A DNA stretch of 64,000 nt from assembly GCF_009017415.1 (NCBI RefSeq), contig NC_092406.1, forward strand, positions 1,736,001-1,800,000, written 5' to 3'. The notes below the pieces were generated by a model. The model did not search any database, was not told the origin of the DNA, and saw only the letters and a program-made list of their open reading frames with translations. The translations under genes and the position numbers were made by a program. Positions 1-10,556 of the stretch are shown here, piece by piece; the stretch's first letter is position 1, and each line of letters begins with the position of its first letter. Source of the stretch: Aspergillus flavus. Taxonomy: Eukaryota; Ascomycota; Eurotiomycetes; Eurotiales; Aspergillaceae.

Positions 1-837
1 AGTTTTCTTTGAGTTGCGTGTTCCTTTCTTTCTAGGTTCCACCTAGGATGCGGTGTCTATACGGTTTATGCCACTGTTAATATGTTGGATACCATGGTTC
101 TCCATATATGGGTCAAAATGCAGCGCTTTCGGGTTTAATATGTATGATGTAGACTACGGACCTGTGAATTACTGTATAGAGTTAGCTGTGCCATTTTGAG
201 TAACCTTCCCCTCTGCTTTGCTCCTATATAAAAGCTTGCCTAGCCCTTTCGATCTCTTGTTTCTTTTCCTTCGCCACGATCTGGCCAGCATCAAGCTGCA
301 ATGCTATTCAGTCATCCAGAAGCACTATGTCGCTGGTGGGGTAAGGTTTAGCCTAATATGGCATAGTGTATGATCTTAATGACGGTCAGTATTACTTACT
401 ATTGGTTCAAACTTCAAAGTAGATGGCCATCTATAGAGTTATAGTCTTGGCAGGGAGATCGAAATCATCTTTCATTCTTCTAACATCAGTGTATACTCAA
501 ACATGAATATCAGTCTATGTGACCAGAATGGCACTTGCCATAGTTGAAACTCCAATATCGCCTTCTACTAGAGTGGATCCAATACGTCTCTGTCAAATAC
601 AATGAAAATGAAAGGGAACCACACACATGTCAGAGACATTTCATATTTCTTAGAAAACAGACAAAGAAACATCTTTCTGCTGTCCTACACAAGGCGATGT
701 CCTTCTTTTAGGTGGTCAGTCCATATTGGTTGAAGGTCTGGTATGTTCACATCATCGATTCAAACCTATAACAGGACCAACTCTCCAACACTCCCATTGT
801 CAGCTACACGCAAGGAAACCTGGGACAGTACTGCGCA
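1..837. other. 5' flank without a convincing gene
   Basis: No conserved coding region is recognised here. There is a good TATA-like octamer TATATAAA at 225-232, followed by a pyrimidine-rich stretch (about 235-275) and an ATG at 301. The reading frame from 301 would encode 13 codons up to a GTAAGG donor at 341. With an AG acceptor at 388-389 it would close at 434-436, giving only about 28 residues. This could be the start of a decayed gene or a short transcript; it cannot be confirmed by reading alone. Confidence 0.3.
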
Positions 838-1970
838 ATGACCGAGAAATCTTGGGCTGAACAGGCCATTGATAGGTTTTTTATGGCCTGAAAATCTCCC
901 ACAAATGCGACCAACTTGCTCTTTCTATCGCTGAGGCGTCAGATGTCCGCCCAGTTGATGTCCCAGGATCCTTGAGCTACACTGTCATCTGTACTAGGAC
1001 CCAAGGTCAGGATGAGGATCCTCAAGAAAGCATTATCATGTCTTTTCGGGAATCAGCATCCGGGCTCGATGAGGACATGGTCAGACTAGCCCGAGCGATT
1101 CATGGATGCCCAGTGCCGCACATGAGGAACCACGGCGTTATGAAAGGTTCTGACCCACCACTCAACATCTACACTATGCCTTTACTACCTGGAGTTGCGT
1201 GTCTCGAAACACTTAGCTGTCAAGCTGACATGGGTCATGATGAAGAGGCCAAGCATATTCGCTTCATAAAGCACCTCGCTAGGTAGGAAAGATCCACTAG
1301 TTCTTCCCTCTCCTATTACTTACCAGTAACCGGACACGTTTATCTTCTTGCTAACGTTCAATGGAAAGGTACTTTGCTCGGTGTTGGTCCACACCTCAGC
1401 CTATGGAGCCTCGCATGCGCGCCCAGTGCCGAGCCGGAGTCTTCCACAGGTTAGCGGTCCTTAAGGCGTCGCGATCAACTGAAGTGCCGATCTCAATAAT
1501 TTCCGAACTGGAAACTACCCTACCCCTGCTCTTCGCTAGTGAATATCCTCAGGTTCTGACGCATGGTGACTTATCTTATACCAATGTGCTTGTCAATCCA
1601 AATACATATGAAATCACAGGCATTGTCGACTGGTCCCTCGCGGAGGTGCAACCTTTCGGTATTGAGTTAGATTGTCTCTTCTTGATGACAGGGTGTATGA
1701 CTCTAAGTGGCTGGCACTATTACACCTGCCGGCCGCAGCTCTTGGAGGCCTTCTGGGACCGAATTTTGGACCGTGTCTGGAATTGAGGATGATAGTGATG
1801 TGTACCAAGATAATATTCGTTCTATGGCTGAGACAGCGGCCAAGCTTGGAGCTATCTTGCGCTATGCATTCAATCGCAGAGCTGATGGCGGACCTTCGGA
1901 GGTGCTATCGACTTCTGACGCCATGTTAGGAATGCTGAAGGCGTGGCTTGACGGGAAAGCTACAGAATAG
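838..1970 (+). pseudogene. Broken aminoglycoside-phosphotransferase-like (APH family) gene
   Basis: Fungal APH/choline-kinase-like fold proteins are putative small-molecule kinases, usually of unknown substrate. The catalytic loop is clear: LTHGDLSYTNVLVNP (about 1557-1600) followed by ITGIVDWSLAEVQPFG, which match the Brenner-type HGD..N and the metal-binding D of this fold. A spliced reading works across an intron at about 1283-1368. The frame is not intact. The ATG at 838 meets a TGA at 889-891 in a context where arginine (CGA) would fit. The frame changes again near 905-925, between the N-terminal piece and the stretch leading to the 972-1282 coding block. A further shift near 1750-1765 is needed to pass from the catalytic domain to the C-terminal piece ending at 1968-1970. 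Sequencing error could mimic the frameshifts but not so easily the stop. It lies directly upstream of the lyase gene, same strand. Confidence 0.75.
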
Positions 1971-2410
1971 TGACCGGGGGGAAAAGCTAGCGTACAAAAA
2001 CGACATGTTTGCAAGGGAACTAATATCGACAGAAAGGAGGGTGCGCGGCGGCTCGCTGTCTAAAATGGAGGGCTGCTTCTGGCGTCGATGTCACAGGTCC
2101 TCAGATTCTACTTGTAAAACAATGAGGAAGACCTTTTGAAAAGTTCTAAAATAGATGGCGTTCCTCACTGTCGAGTATGTAGACTGCGAAAGGGAATGAA
2201 TAGGTTAGTAGGGCTGATGATATTTGCCGAGAATTAAATCAGGCAGTCATGAAATGAGCCTCGGAAGCTTGTCTTTGGAGCTCCTCCGCATTCTCGCCGC
2301 TCTCCGCTTCCCGGCAGTCGGGGGCGGTGGAAGTAGCCAACTTTCATCCATGTCGACCAACTTCATTCTATGATATCTTTTCAAATTAATCGAATCGAGA
2401 AACAGCGATC
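1971..2410. promoter_or_regulatory. Intergenic/promoter region of the lyase gene
   Basis: This 440-bp gap lies between the APH relic and the ThDP lyase start codon. It presumably holds the lyase promoter and 5' leader. No strong TATA box or recognised operator was seen. Confidence 0.4.
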
Positions 2411-4274
2411 ATGGCCGTGGCAACAGGTGCTCAAGTGATCGCTCGGACACTGCGCGATGTGGGTGTGGACGTTATCTTCGGCATTGTAGGAATTCCGGTG
2501 GTGGAGATCGCCGAGGAAGCTATCAACCTGGGCATTCGCTTTGTAGCGTTCCGCAACGAACAGGCATGCAGTTATGCGGCCAGCGTTTATGGATATATGA
2601 CGGGACGACCAGGTGTCTGTCTCGTTGTAGGAGGGCCGGGTGTTCTCCATGCATTGGCGGGGGCAAGTTCATCTCGCAACTGAAGCACTGTCCGGCTCGT
2701 ACTGACCGTCGATACTTCGATAGATTGGCAATGCCTCCGCAAATAATTTCCCACTTCTTGTTCTTGCTGGCTCAGCCGAGACAACCGCTGTGACGAAGGG
2801 AGCCTTCCAAGAGATGGATGCCATCTCGTTCCTGACACCCCATACCAAGTTCGCGGTGCGAACGTCATCTATTGATTTCATCCCTGGTGCTGTCAAGAAC
2901 GCCTATAGGACTTGTTGGTATGGTCGCCCCGGACCAACCTTTGTCGACTTACCTGCCGATATTATCCAGGGCAAGTCAGCTCCAGGGTTCCGTTTGCCAG
3001 AGCCAGAGACCTTGCTGGTCCCGTCCCCACCGAAGGCGAGCGGTGACCCGGCATTGATCCTCAAGGCCACCCAACTACTAAAGACGGCACGCTCGCCGCT
3101 CCTAATCATCGGCAAAGGCGCCGCATATGCGAGAGCAGAGTCCGGAATTGGCCGTTTAGTCGAGCAAACACAGATCCCATTCTTGCCCACGCCAATGGGC
3201 AAGGGTGTCATCCCGGACTCCCATCCACTGAATGCGTCCAGTGCACGCAGCACAGCCTTGAAACAGGCAGACGTAGTCCTGGTCCTCGGCGCGCGCCTAA
3301 ACTGGATCCTACACTTCGGCGAAGCGCCCAAATGGTCCCCCAAAGCAAAGATCATCCAAGTGGACATCTGTGCAGAGGAGATCGGACGCAATGCCGGTAC
3401 AGCAGAGCTAGGTATCGTCGGAGACATTGAACTGGTCGTAGACCAGTTAGTATCCTCTTTGTCAAATTGGCGATACGATCCTTCTCCCGCCGAAGGCCGG
3501 TTCCCAACACTCCTGGCCGAGTCAGCAAAGAAGAACGAAGCAAAAGCCCAGAAAGCGGCGCTTCGATCCACGCCCCAGAATACCCCCCTGACGTATCAAC
3601 GCGCCTATCATATTATCAAGTCTACGCTGAACTCACTGACTCCCTTCGAAGAAGGGAACATCGTATACGTCTCCGAAGGTGCCAACACTATGGACATCTC
3701 TCGTTCGATGTTCCCGCTCAACCATCCCCGTCAACGTCTTGATGCCGGTACATATGCCACTATGGGCGTTGGCATGGGATACATCGTCGCTGCCCACGAG
3801 GCATACAACGCATCCCCGGGCAGCACCAAGCCTAAGAAGATCGTAGCTCTGGAAGGCGACAGTGCATTCGGCTTCAGCGCTATGGAAATCGAGACTTTGG
3901 CACGTTACAAAATCCCAGCGTTAATTTACGTAGTCAACAACTCTGGAATCTACCACGGAGACACCACGACAGAGGATGCCTGGAAGACCCTGCAGGAACA
4001 GACCGTAGCCAACGACACGAAATCAGACGACGGAAAGAAGGGACTACGCTCCACCAGTCTGCTGTACGAAACGCGGTACGAAATGCTGGCCACCATGTGC
4101 GGTGGAAAGGGGTACTTCGTTCGTACCGAGGAAGAACTCGAAGCTGCTACGCGGGAGGGATTCTCAAATGATACGGTCACGGTGGTGAATCTTATCGTTG
4201 AGCCTGGTATCGGGAAGAAGATTGGATTCGCATGGCAGGGGACTAGTGCACAAGATGGCCAGGCTAAACTGTGA
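2411..4274 (+). CDS. 2-hydroxyacyl-CoA lyase / oxalyl-CoA decarboxylase-like ThDP enzyme, peroxisomal
   Basis: Thiamine-diphosphate enzyme of the acetolactate-synthase/HACL/oxalyl-CoA decarboxylase superfamily, probably cleaving 2-hydroxyacyl-CoA in peroxisomes (alpha-oxidation). Two exons, 2411-2662 and 2724-4274, give 600 residues. The N-terminal PYR domain carries the ThDP-activating glutamate (E50 in [12 protein letters not shown]). The C-terminal PP domain has the cofactor motif GDS at about 462-464 and NN at about 489-490. The protein ends in AKL, a classical PTS1 signal. The intron has a GCAAGT donor (2663) and a TAG acceptor (2721-2723) with CTGAC upstream. Only this GC-AG splice keeps the frame and restores the expected segment containing [10 protein letters not shown]. 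The gene converges on the methyltransferase gene, with 165 bp between the stop codons. Yeast Pxp1 and human HACL1 are the nearest functional types known to me. The substrate is inferred. Confidence 0.9.
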
Positions 4275-4439
4275 TTTTGTGGAGCTTTATTCAGAATATA
4301 GCCCATCTCTGATTAGTGGATTTATGGTTGATTCGGCTGTGTGTACTGTATATATGATCAAGGATACAATGATAATATATGAGACTGGGGAATATGTTTC
4401 TCTTTTGTTTATACTTATATGCTATACAGTATCAATACA

Positions 4440-6093
4440 TTATACCGTCATCAACATGCTGGCGTTCTTGTACCAGGTCAACAGCGGGTTCTCGCCGCTT
4501 CTCGTCTCAGTGTCTTCGATGTATGCCCAGCGGCGGACAAAGTCTTCATGGCTCATGACCTGGGTTAACTTCCCGGTAGTGGCCCGGTAAAGGTCCTCGA
4601 CGACGTTAAAGTCCGTAGGGAAGAAAATATCAAAGTACCCCTGATGTACCTGTTGCGCGAAGTCTCATTAGTAACTTTTTCTCCGCAATATACTTATAGA
4701 ATCTTAGGGTAAGAAAGACGTACAAATGGAGTAGACACCGGCACAGTCCGGCGCTTGTACCGGGTCTGCACGACGGGCGCATTAATACCCGGAATGGCAT
4801 CCGGAAGACTACTGAAATCACTGGCGACGAGCCGGTGTCCTGGGAAATATGTATCCAGGATGTCGAAGAATTGCATGAGTCGGGTGGGGATATATTCAGG
4901 GAGGGTGAAAGAGCGCTGGAAGGGGATGGACCTGCGCAGACCGCGGGTGAGCTTTGGGCCCAGCGGACTAGGGTATTCGCGGCGTGCAGCAGCCTGTCTC
5001 ACACGGAGGAACCGCGAGGCCACGGGGTCCAACTGCGCATTGTAGTATTCGTGGAATTCGCCGTCCGCGTCGATGAGCACTCCGCCCTGCTGGGGGAGTT
5101 CCGTCGCGGTATCGTAGCGGATCGCATCGTGGGAGAAGTTGTCGATGACCTCGAGGGCAAGGAAGAAGCATGGGGAGTGCACGTATGTATCCCAGTCGAA
5201 GATAGACTTGTTGATGATCTCGACGTGGTCCAGATGGCCTGCGGCGTTGATCGAGTCCATCAGGTTCTTCATCTGGAGGCCCGCGAGGTTGGACGAGATT
5301 TCGATGATCTTGAACTTGGTGCGCTGGTAGACCTCGTAATCTGTGTCGCGGATGAAGTCCAATATGTTGATCATCATCGTTCCGTTTCCGGCACCCATTT
5401 CGTATATGATCAGATCGTGGTACGGGTACAGTGTTAATTTGTAGTTCGATACCAGGTACCGTGCGATCGTCTCTCCGTAGTAGGGTCGGAAAAGTTCCGT
5501 GGGTGTATGCCACAGCTGGCGAGCTATATCCGGTTGTACCTCATCTAAGTGGTCTTCAAATTCTGTATACCGGTCTCCTAACATCCGATGGAACGCTGGC
5601 CCGTCCTCGATGTTATTGAAATCGAATGGTTCACCGGGACTGAAAATGGTCGCGTGCTTTGAGAAGTACCCATAGTGGGGGTTATATAGACTGTCTAGAG
5701 TGATGTTAGAAAGAGCATGAGTAGCAGTACTAAGTATCAGCGGTGCACTGGGGACAACATACCATCAATGAATTCTCTAGTCAACATCTTCACCTGTCGT
5801 GGCCGCTCCCGTCGATGGCGCAGGTCTTTGGCCGTGACCAGCGGGAATTCCTTCAACTCCTGTTCGATATCTTTGGGGTAGTCGCCCCTTTTATTCCAGT
5901 TCATGCCATCATCGACATTCTTTCGCCTGGCTGCCGAACGTCGCGTGAGAAATGGACGGCATTGTTGACGTGGTGTGGATAATTGAATGCACTGTGCCCT
6001 GCGGCCTGCGAGGGCTGATGAGGACCGAAGTGACTGACAGGCAGGATGTCGGAACAGCTGCCGGAACAGCTGGCTGAGGACTGGGGAGTCCAT
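4440..6093 (-). CDS. MidA/NDUFAF7-family SAM-dependent methyltransferase, mitochondrial
   Basis: Three exons on the minus strand (6093-5763, 5694-4724, 4649-4440) encode 503 residues. The first 60 residues are rich in Arg, Ser and Gln with hardly any acid, as in a mitochondrial presequence. YNPHYGYFSKHATIFSPG is the hallmark opening of the MidA (DUF185) domain. A glycine-rich SAM motif, YEMGAGNG, lies at about 208-215. In NDUFAF7 (complex I assembly, arginine methylation of NDUFS2) the following acidic motif reads NEFFDALP. Here it is ALEVIDNFSHD, so this is a divergent fungal subfamily whose substrate may differ. It is divergently transcribed from the cysteine synthase with only 220 bp between start codons, so the two may share control elements. 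Confidence 0.85.
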
Positions 6094-6313
6094 GGGCAGA
6101 TGAATTGACAGCAGTGGAGGGGAACAAAACGGAGAGTCGCAAGTTGCGTTGCGAGAGCAAGACGGAGAGAAACGACCTGCAACTGCTTAACGTCGGATGT
6201 GGCCCGAGCGTTTTCTCCGGCGTTCCTCCCGCGCGACCTTCAATTGCGTAACTTTCTTCCTCGCGGTCCTAGAAGAAAGGTTTCCTTTATGTCAGGATTA
6301 CCCAATTGCGAAT
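6094..6313. promoter_or_regulatory. Shared divergent promoter
   Basis: A 220-bp gap between the divergent methyltransferase (-) and cysteine synthase (+) start codons must contain both core promoters. No recognised binding site was assigned. Confidence 0.5.
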
Positions 6314-7877
6314 ATGAATGACCATTCGCGTGTCTATATAGGTACAGCCTTCATAGCTGGGGCCCTCTTGACGCTGGGATTCAAGGATCTTCTCTATCCG
6401 GAGTTAGAACAGCGCCTCCGAGAATATCGAGCTCGACGTCATGATCAGTCTACAAGTGACCTACAGGATCTCCCCGCAGGTGTTCTAGCAGCTAGGCCCG
6501 GGCCTCCTGTGATTGTGGAGGGGATCGAGGGTTGTATAGGAAATACGCCCTTATTCCGAATCAAGTCCTTGTCCGACGCAACGGGATGTGAGATACTGGG
6601 AAAGGCTGAAGTATGTTTCTTTTATACTACTTCTCCAATTGAAGTTCCATGTTGCAACATAGAACGCTCGCTGACTTGGAGCTAGTTTTTGAATGGAGCT
6701 GGCCAAAGCTCTAAAGACCGTGTCGCACTGAGCATGATCGAACTTGTATGTTCTGTTATCCAGTTGTTTGTAAATTGTCCTAATGCTTGTCCAGGCTGAG
6801 GAACGAGAAATCTTGACACCCCATTCTGGAGATACAATATACGAGGGCACTTCTGGTTCAACTGGGATATCGTTGGCCACTCTGGCCCGTGCAAAGGGCT
6901 ATCTGGCTCATATGTGAGTAATATTGTTTATATACTTCTCAATTCTAAGCCGCTGTATCTTGAACTAATGATAACACAGCTGTATGCCATCTGATCAAGC
7001 GATTGAGAAATCAAACCTGCTTCTCAAACTCGGCGCAATTGTGGATCGTGTTCCGCCTGCTCCAATTGTGGAAAAGGACAACTTTGTTAATCGAGCACGA
7101 GCCCTCGCCAATGTTCATACAGCTACTTCAACTACAAAGTCAAACCTGGAACCTTTGATGCCCGATCCTCCAGAGTTTTCCGGGCCAAAAGCGGGAAGAG
7201 GCTTTTTTGCAGATCAGTTTGAGAACGAAGCGAACTGGAGGGCTCATTTCAAAGGCACGGGTCCCGAGATTTACGCTCAGTGCAACGGAAGACTCGATGC
7301 ATTTGTTGCAGGAGCTGGGACCGGAGGCACAATCTCTGGTGTAGCGCTCTTCCTGAAGCCGCGTATACCTCACTTAAGTGTGGTGCTTGCTGATCCACAG
7401 GGCAGTGGACTTTACAACAGAGTTCGCTATGGCGTGATGTTTGATCTAAAAGAGAAAGAAGGTACTAGAAGACGGCGGCAAGTTGACACTATTGTCGAGG
7501 GTATTGGAATCAACCGTGTGACAGCCAATTTTGAAGCAGGAAAGGAGCTGGTTGATGATGCTGTTAGAGTGACAGATGCCCAGGCCTTAGCAATGGCCAG
7601 GTGGCTTGTGGAAAAGGATGGCATCTTCATCGGGAGCAGTAGTGCTGTTAATTGTAGGTGTTCCTTTGTCTCCTTACCCTTCGGCATACTGATTTCTGCT
7701 CTAGGCTTTGCAGCGGTCAAGACGGCAATGAAACTTGGTCCGGGCCACAGAATCGTCACAGTCCTATCTGATTCTGGCTCCAGACATCTTTCAAGATTCT
7801 GGGCTAGGGCCGGGGATGTCGGCGGGGCGGTAGACACAAAATTGGAGGACGTTTTGAATGCGAAGGATGACCACTAA
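6314..7877 (+). CDS. Cysteine synthase 2-like PLP enzyme with N-terminal membrane anchor
   Basis: Five exons (6314-6610, 6686-6745, 6795-6913, 6980-7653, 7705-7877) encode 440 residues. This is a fold-type II PLP enzyme of the CysK/cystathionine-beta-synthase family, making cysteine from an activated serine and sulfide. Seen directly: NTPLFRIKSL at the domain start, the Schiff-base lysine K109 in GQSSKDRVALS, the phosphate-binding TSGSTG loop, GAGTGGTISG, and the C-terminal SDSGSRHLS. A hydrophobic segment at about residues 8-20 (VYIGTAFIAGALL) comes before the catalytic domain, as in the fungal cysteine synthase 2 (Cys12) group placed at the mitochondrial surface. The ATG at 6314 is chosen because it puts this segment at the N terminus; an in-frame open stretch upstream to 6197 lacks homology. 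Activity on O-acetylserine is inferred. Confidence 0.9.
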
Positions 7878-8267
7878 AAATTCGTTTATTGTACACTATA
7901 TTATGTGCGACACAGGACTTATCACCGAGCGGACGTGGGACCTGAAACACGCTTAGCACAGTCTCTTTGAAGGTGCTACTCGGGGAATTTTCCGACTTTC
8001 AGTGGCCGGTAATACCCGGTCTTATGCAGTGCAATCGCTAGCATGCTTCACTTGTTGCGTTAGAGCTGCAGGTCGGATTGCCCCACGGCGTTCGAGACCG
8101 TAAGAAAGACATGGAAGTCAACTGATTCGCCTTTATACTAGTTTGAGTGACTTCCTTAGTAGGGTGCCGTGGGGCAGCCTGACGGATCTTATGGTTCGGA
8201 TCATCGCCGCTCCTATTGAAAGGCTGTGCTGTGGCTCGGAAAAGTGACCCTCGGGTCCATCTATTTG
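7878..8267. other. Convergent 3' intergenic region
   Basis: About 390 bp between the cysteine synthase stop and the Scm3 stop. It should contain both 3' untranslated regions. Nothing else is recognised. Confidence 0.5.
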
Positions 8268-9965
8268 CTAATCCAAACTGAAAGATGCTGGAGTACCATC
8301 CTGTTGTTCGGTGTTCCACACATCATCGCCCACCCAGAGTCTCAAGAGCTCAAATTCTATCTCCGCGATAGATCGTCCAGGCAACCTTGCGCGGACCGCA
8401 TGCCATGTAAGGTCGCGTTGGTCCTTGAGGTCATGAAGAGTCTCTCGCTCTGTACTCGACCAATGCATGGATAGTGGAGGTGGGTTCGCCCGGCGCTCAG
8501 TCCAGTGTAATTGATTCCATTGGACAAGTTGCGCTAGCTTTTTCCACGGTAAACGGTCTATAATCTCCTTCCATTTTTTCCCCTGCACGTGTCTCAAAAT
8601 CACAATCAGCCTAGCTTCATCTGGTGTAATAGTCGTTCTGGCACGCTTGCTTGGGCTAGTGGAGTCCTGGGGTTTGGATTGATACCCAATCGGTGTGATT
8701 TTTGAGTCCTGTGTGGTTTCCGGCAAGAGATCATGAATATTAGTGTCGCTCTTGGTTTCAAGCTGCGTATCCATAGCCAGATCGTCAACGGTGGTCTGTG
8801 GTTGATTTGTTAATTCCGTAGTGTGGCGCTGGTCTTCCGCGGAGTCGAGTGAAGTCTGGCGGAGCCGAGTGACATGATCATCCTGCAAAAGAGACATCTT
8901 GCTATTATCAACTAGGTCCTTCCTGCTGCTCGGAGTATCCGATCCGAGTCGTTTGCCTCTAACTTTTAGCCCCCCTTTTGGCGTAGGCGACGGCTGATAG
9001 TTTTCCTGTAAGGGGTCGTCGGATTCGTTTCCATCCGGTGTCTGTGCGAAAGACCAGTCGCACATAATCGGACTAGACTGAGGCTTCCACTTGCGAGCGC
9101 TGGTTTCATGTTTCTTTGCAGATCTCCTTTTCGTAACGTCGGTATTACGCCTGGACGTCCCGGGAAGTGCCCAGATAGACCCTGCTCCGGGTGGAGATGC
9201 GGACCGTACGACATTGAAAGGAACCGTTGGTCGTGATCTGCTCAATGGAGGCGTAGAGAATTTACCACTAATTTCAGGGACGCGCCACACCGAATCCACC
9301 GCTTCTATAGAGCTGTGTTTCTGCAGGATTCGGGATTGGGTGGATGTCTCAGCCGTAGGTTTTGCTTTTTTTGTGACGGGCTCGTGTGTATATATCAGGT
9401 TTTCCCGCCGAACGGGATCGTCCGGGCCGTTCTGGACACTTAGTGCTGTATCCAACAAAGAATCCACACTCGACCTATCTTCGTCGATATCTGACTCGGC
9501 GATCAACGCCTCACTTTCTCTGCTCTCCCAAGGCCCATCGAGGTCTGGCCCGGCTTGAAGCTGCGTTGCTCCTTGTGAGTGTTGAAGATAAGTGTCATCC
9601 TCTTTCAGAAGATCACCATCGGCTCCTGTTTCTGAATATTGAGAGATATTGTGCACCGTAGCTGCGTCATCGGGTGCGGATTCTTCCGTGTCAAACAGCC
9701 AACGGCCTTTTTCGCCAGTATCGTCCTCATCTTCCATTCCCTGGATATGTCCATTATTCACCACTATCTTTCCAGTTTGTAAATCAATCTCATCTCCCAC
9801 ATCCGTAAAGTCTTTGCCGTATTTTTCGAAAATACCCTCGAAGATCGATTTGAGGCGTTGATCGTTTTGCGCGCGCGCTTCCTGTAGGTCTATATCGCCT
9901 GGCTCGTCATCTGCGTCGGTAGCAAAGAATAATCGAGGTCTCTTGAGGGGTCTCTCCATCACCAT
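8268..9965 (-). CDS. scm3: Scm3/HJURP-type CENP-A chaperone with C-terminal Myb/SANT-like domain
   Basis: Single-exon gene, 565 residues. The N-terminal part holds the Scm3 signature at about residues 38-75, including FEKYGKDFTDVGDEIDL followed by TGKIVVNNGH. In yeasts this segment binds the Cse4/CENP-A-H4 dimer and delivers it to centromeres. The middle is long, acidic and low in order, with basic patches. Near the C terminus (about 445-490) a segment starting TPDEARLIVILRHVQ and containing KKWKEIIDRLPW resembles a Myb/SANT helix-turn-helix, and a second tryptophan-containing helix pair follows. Budding yeast Scm3 lacks such a domain, so the tail could supply DNA or nucleosome contact; that is inference. 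The ATG at 9965 gives M-V-M, and the second Met is an alternative start. It is divergent from atg6. Confidence 0.87.
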   Translation of the reverse strand: MVMERPLKRPRLFFATDADDEPGDIDLQEARAQNDQRLKSIFEGIFEKYGKDFTDVGDEIDLQTGKIVVNNGHIQGMEDEDDTGEKGRWLFDTEESAPDDAATVHNISQYSETGADGDLLKEDDTYLQHSQGATQLQAGPDLDGPWESRESEALIAESDIDEDRSSVDSLLDTALSVQNGPDDPVRRENLIYTHEPVTKKAKPTAETSTQSRILQKHSSIEAVDSVWRVPEISGKFSTPPLSRSRPTVPFNVVRSASPPGAGSIWALPGTSRRNTDVTKRRSAKKHETSARKWKPQSSPIMCDWSFAQTPDGNESDDPLQENYQPSPTPKGGLKVRGKRLGSDTPSSRKDLVDNSKMSLLQDDHVTRLRQTSLDSAEDQRHTTELTNQPQTTVDDLAMDTQLETKSDTNIHDLLPETTQDSKITPIGYQSKPQDSTSPSKRARTTITPDEARLIVILRHVQGKKWKEIIDRLPWKKLAQLVQWNQLHWTERRANPPPLSMHWSSTERETLHDLKDQRDLTWHAVRARLPGRSIAEIEFELLRLWVGDDVWNTEQQDGTPASFSLD

Positions 9966-10556
9966 GCTGTTCGTATAGAAGCACGTTTTGAGTGTGAGAT
10001 GCGATAGAAGAATAGAGGATTAGTTGCGGCCTCTATGAGGTTATAGAGAAAAGGACGGGTAAGACGATTGGCACGTTACTCTACTGCGAAAGAGAAATTT
10101 TAGTATTTGGAAAAGTAAACATTGCAATGCGGACGGACAATTTCATAACATTACCTACCGATTCATGAGGCTGGAGGGGCAGATGCGGCAAGAATTATTG
10201 TCTTACCAGCAAAATAGAATAAGTGGGAGAAAAATGTGGTGTTAGGAAGTAGCTACCTAGATTCAATGCCTGTGGCAATGCTACTGCTAGTAAGTGTGTA
10301 TGTTAATTGCAAGATAGCCCATCCTACCGAGTTAAATTGACCATAAGTCGAGGCTTCGGCCTTTGCAGGTGAGTTCGGACACCAAAACACGCGCCGTTGG
10401 CACGGGATCGCCGCATGACGTCTCTCCGCGAACGGATTCCCCTGCCGCACATAAATCATTCCTAATTCTATCAAGCAAACGATCAAACATCGCATACCTT
10501 GATGACCTTTCCTGTCTCCATAATGAATGGAAGTACATCTTCAAACAACTACCAAC
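9966..10556. promoter_or_regulatory. Divergent promoter region, scm3 and atg6
   Basis: A 591-bp gap between two divergent start codons. It should hold both promoters. No specific operator is assigned. Confidence 0.45.

Noticed and set aside
2903..3571. 222-codon minus-strand open frame
   Set aside because: Shadow of the ThDP lyase coding sequence, with no domain of its own.
4835..5437. 200-codon plus-strand open frame
   Set aside because: It is antisense to the conserved methyltransferase exon, and its composition reflects codon bias of the true gene.
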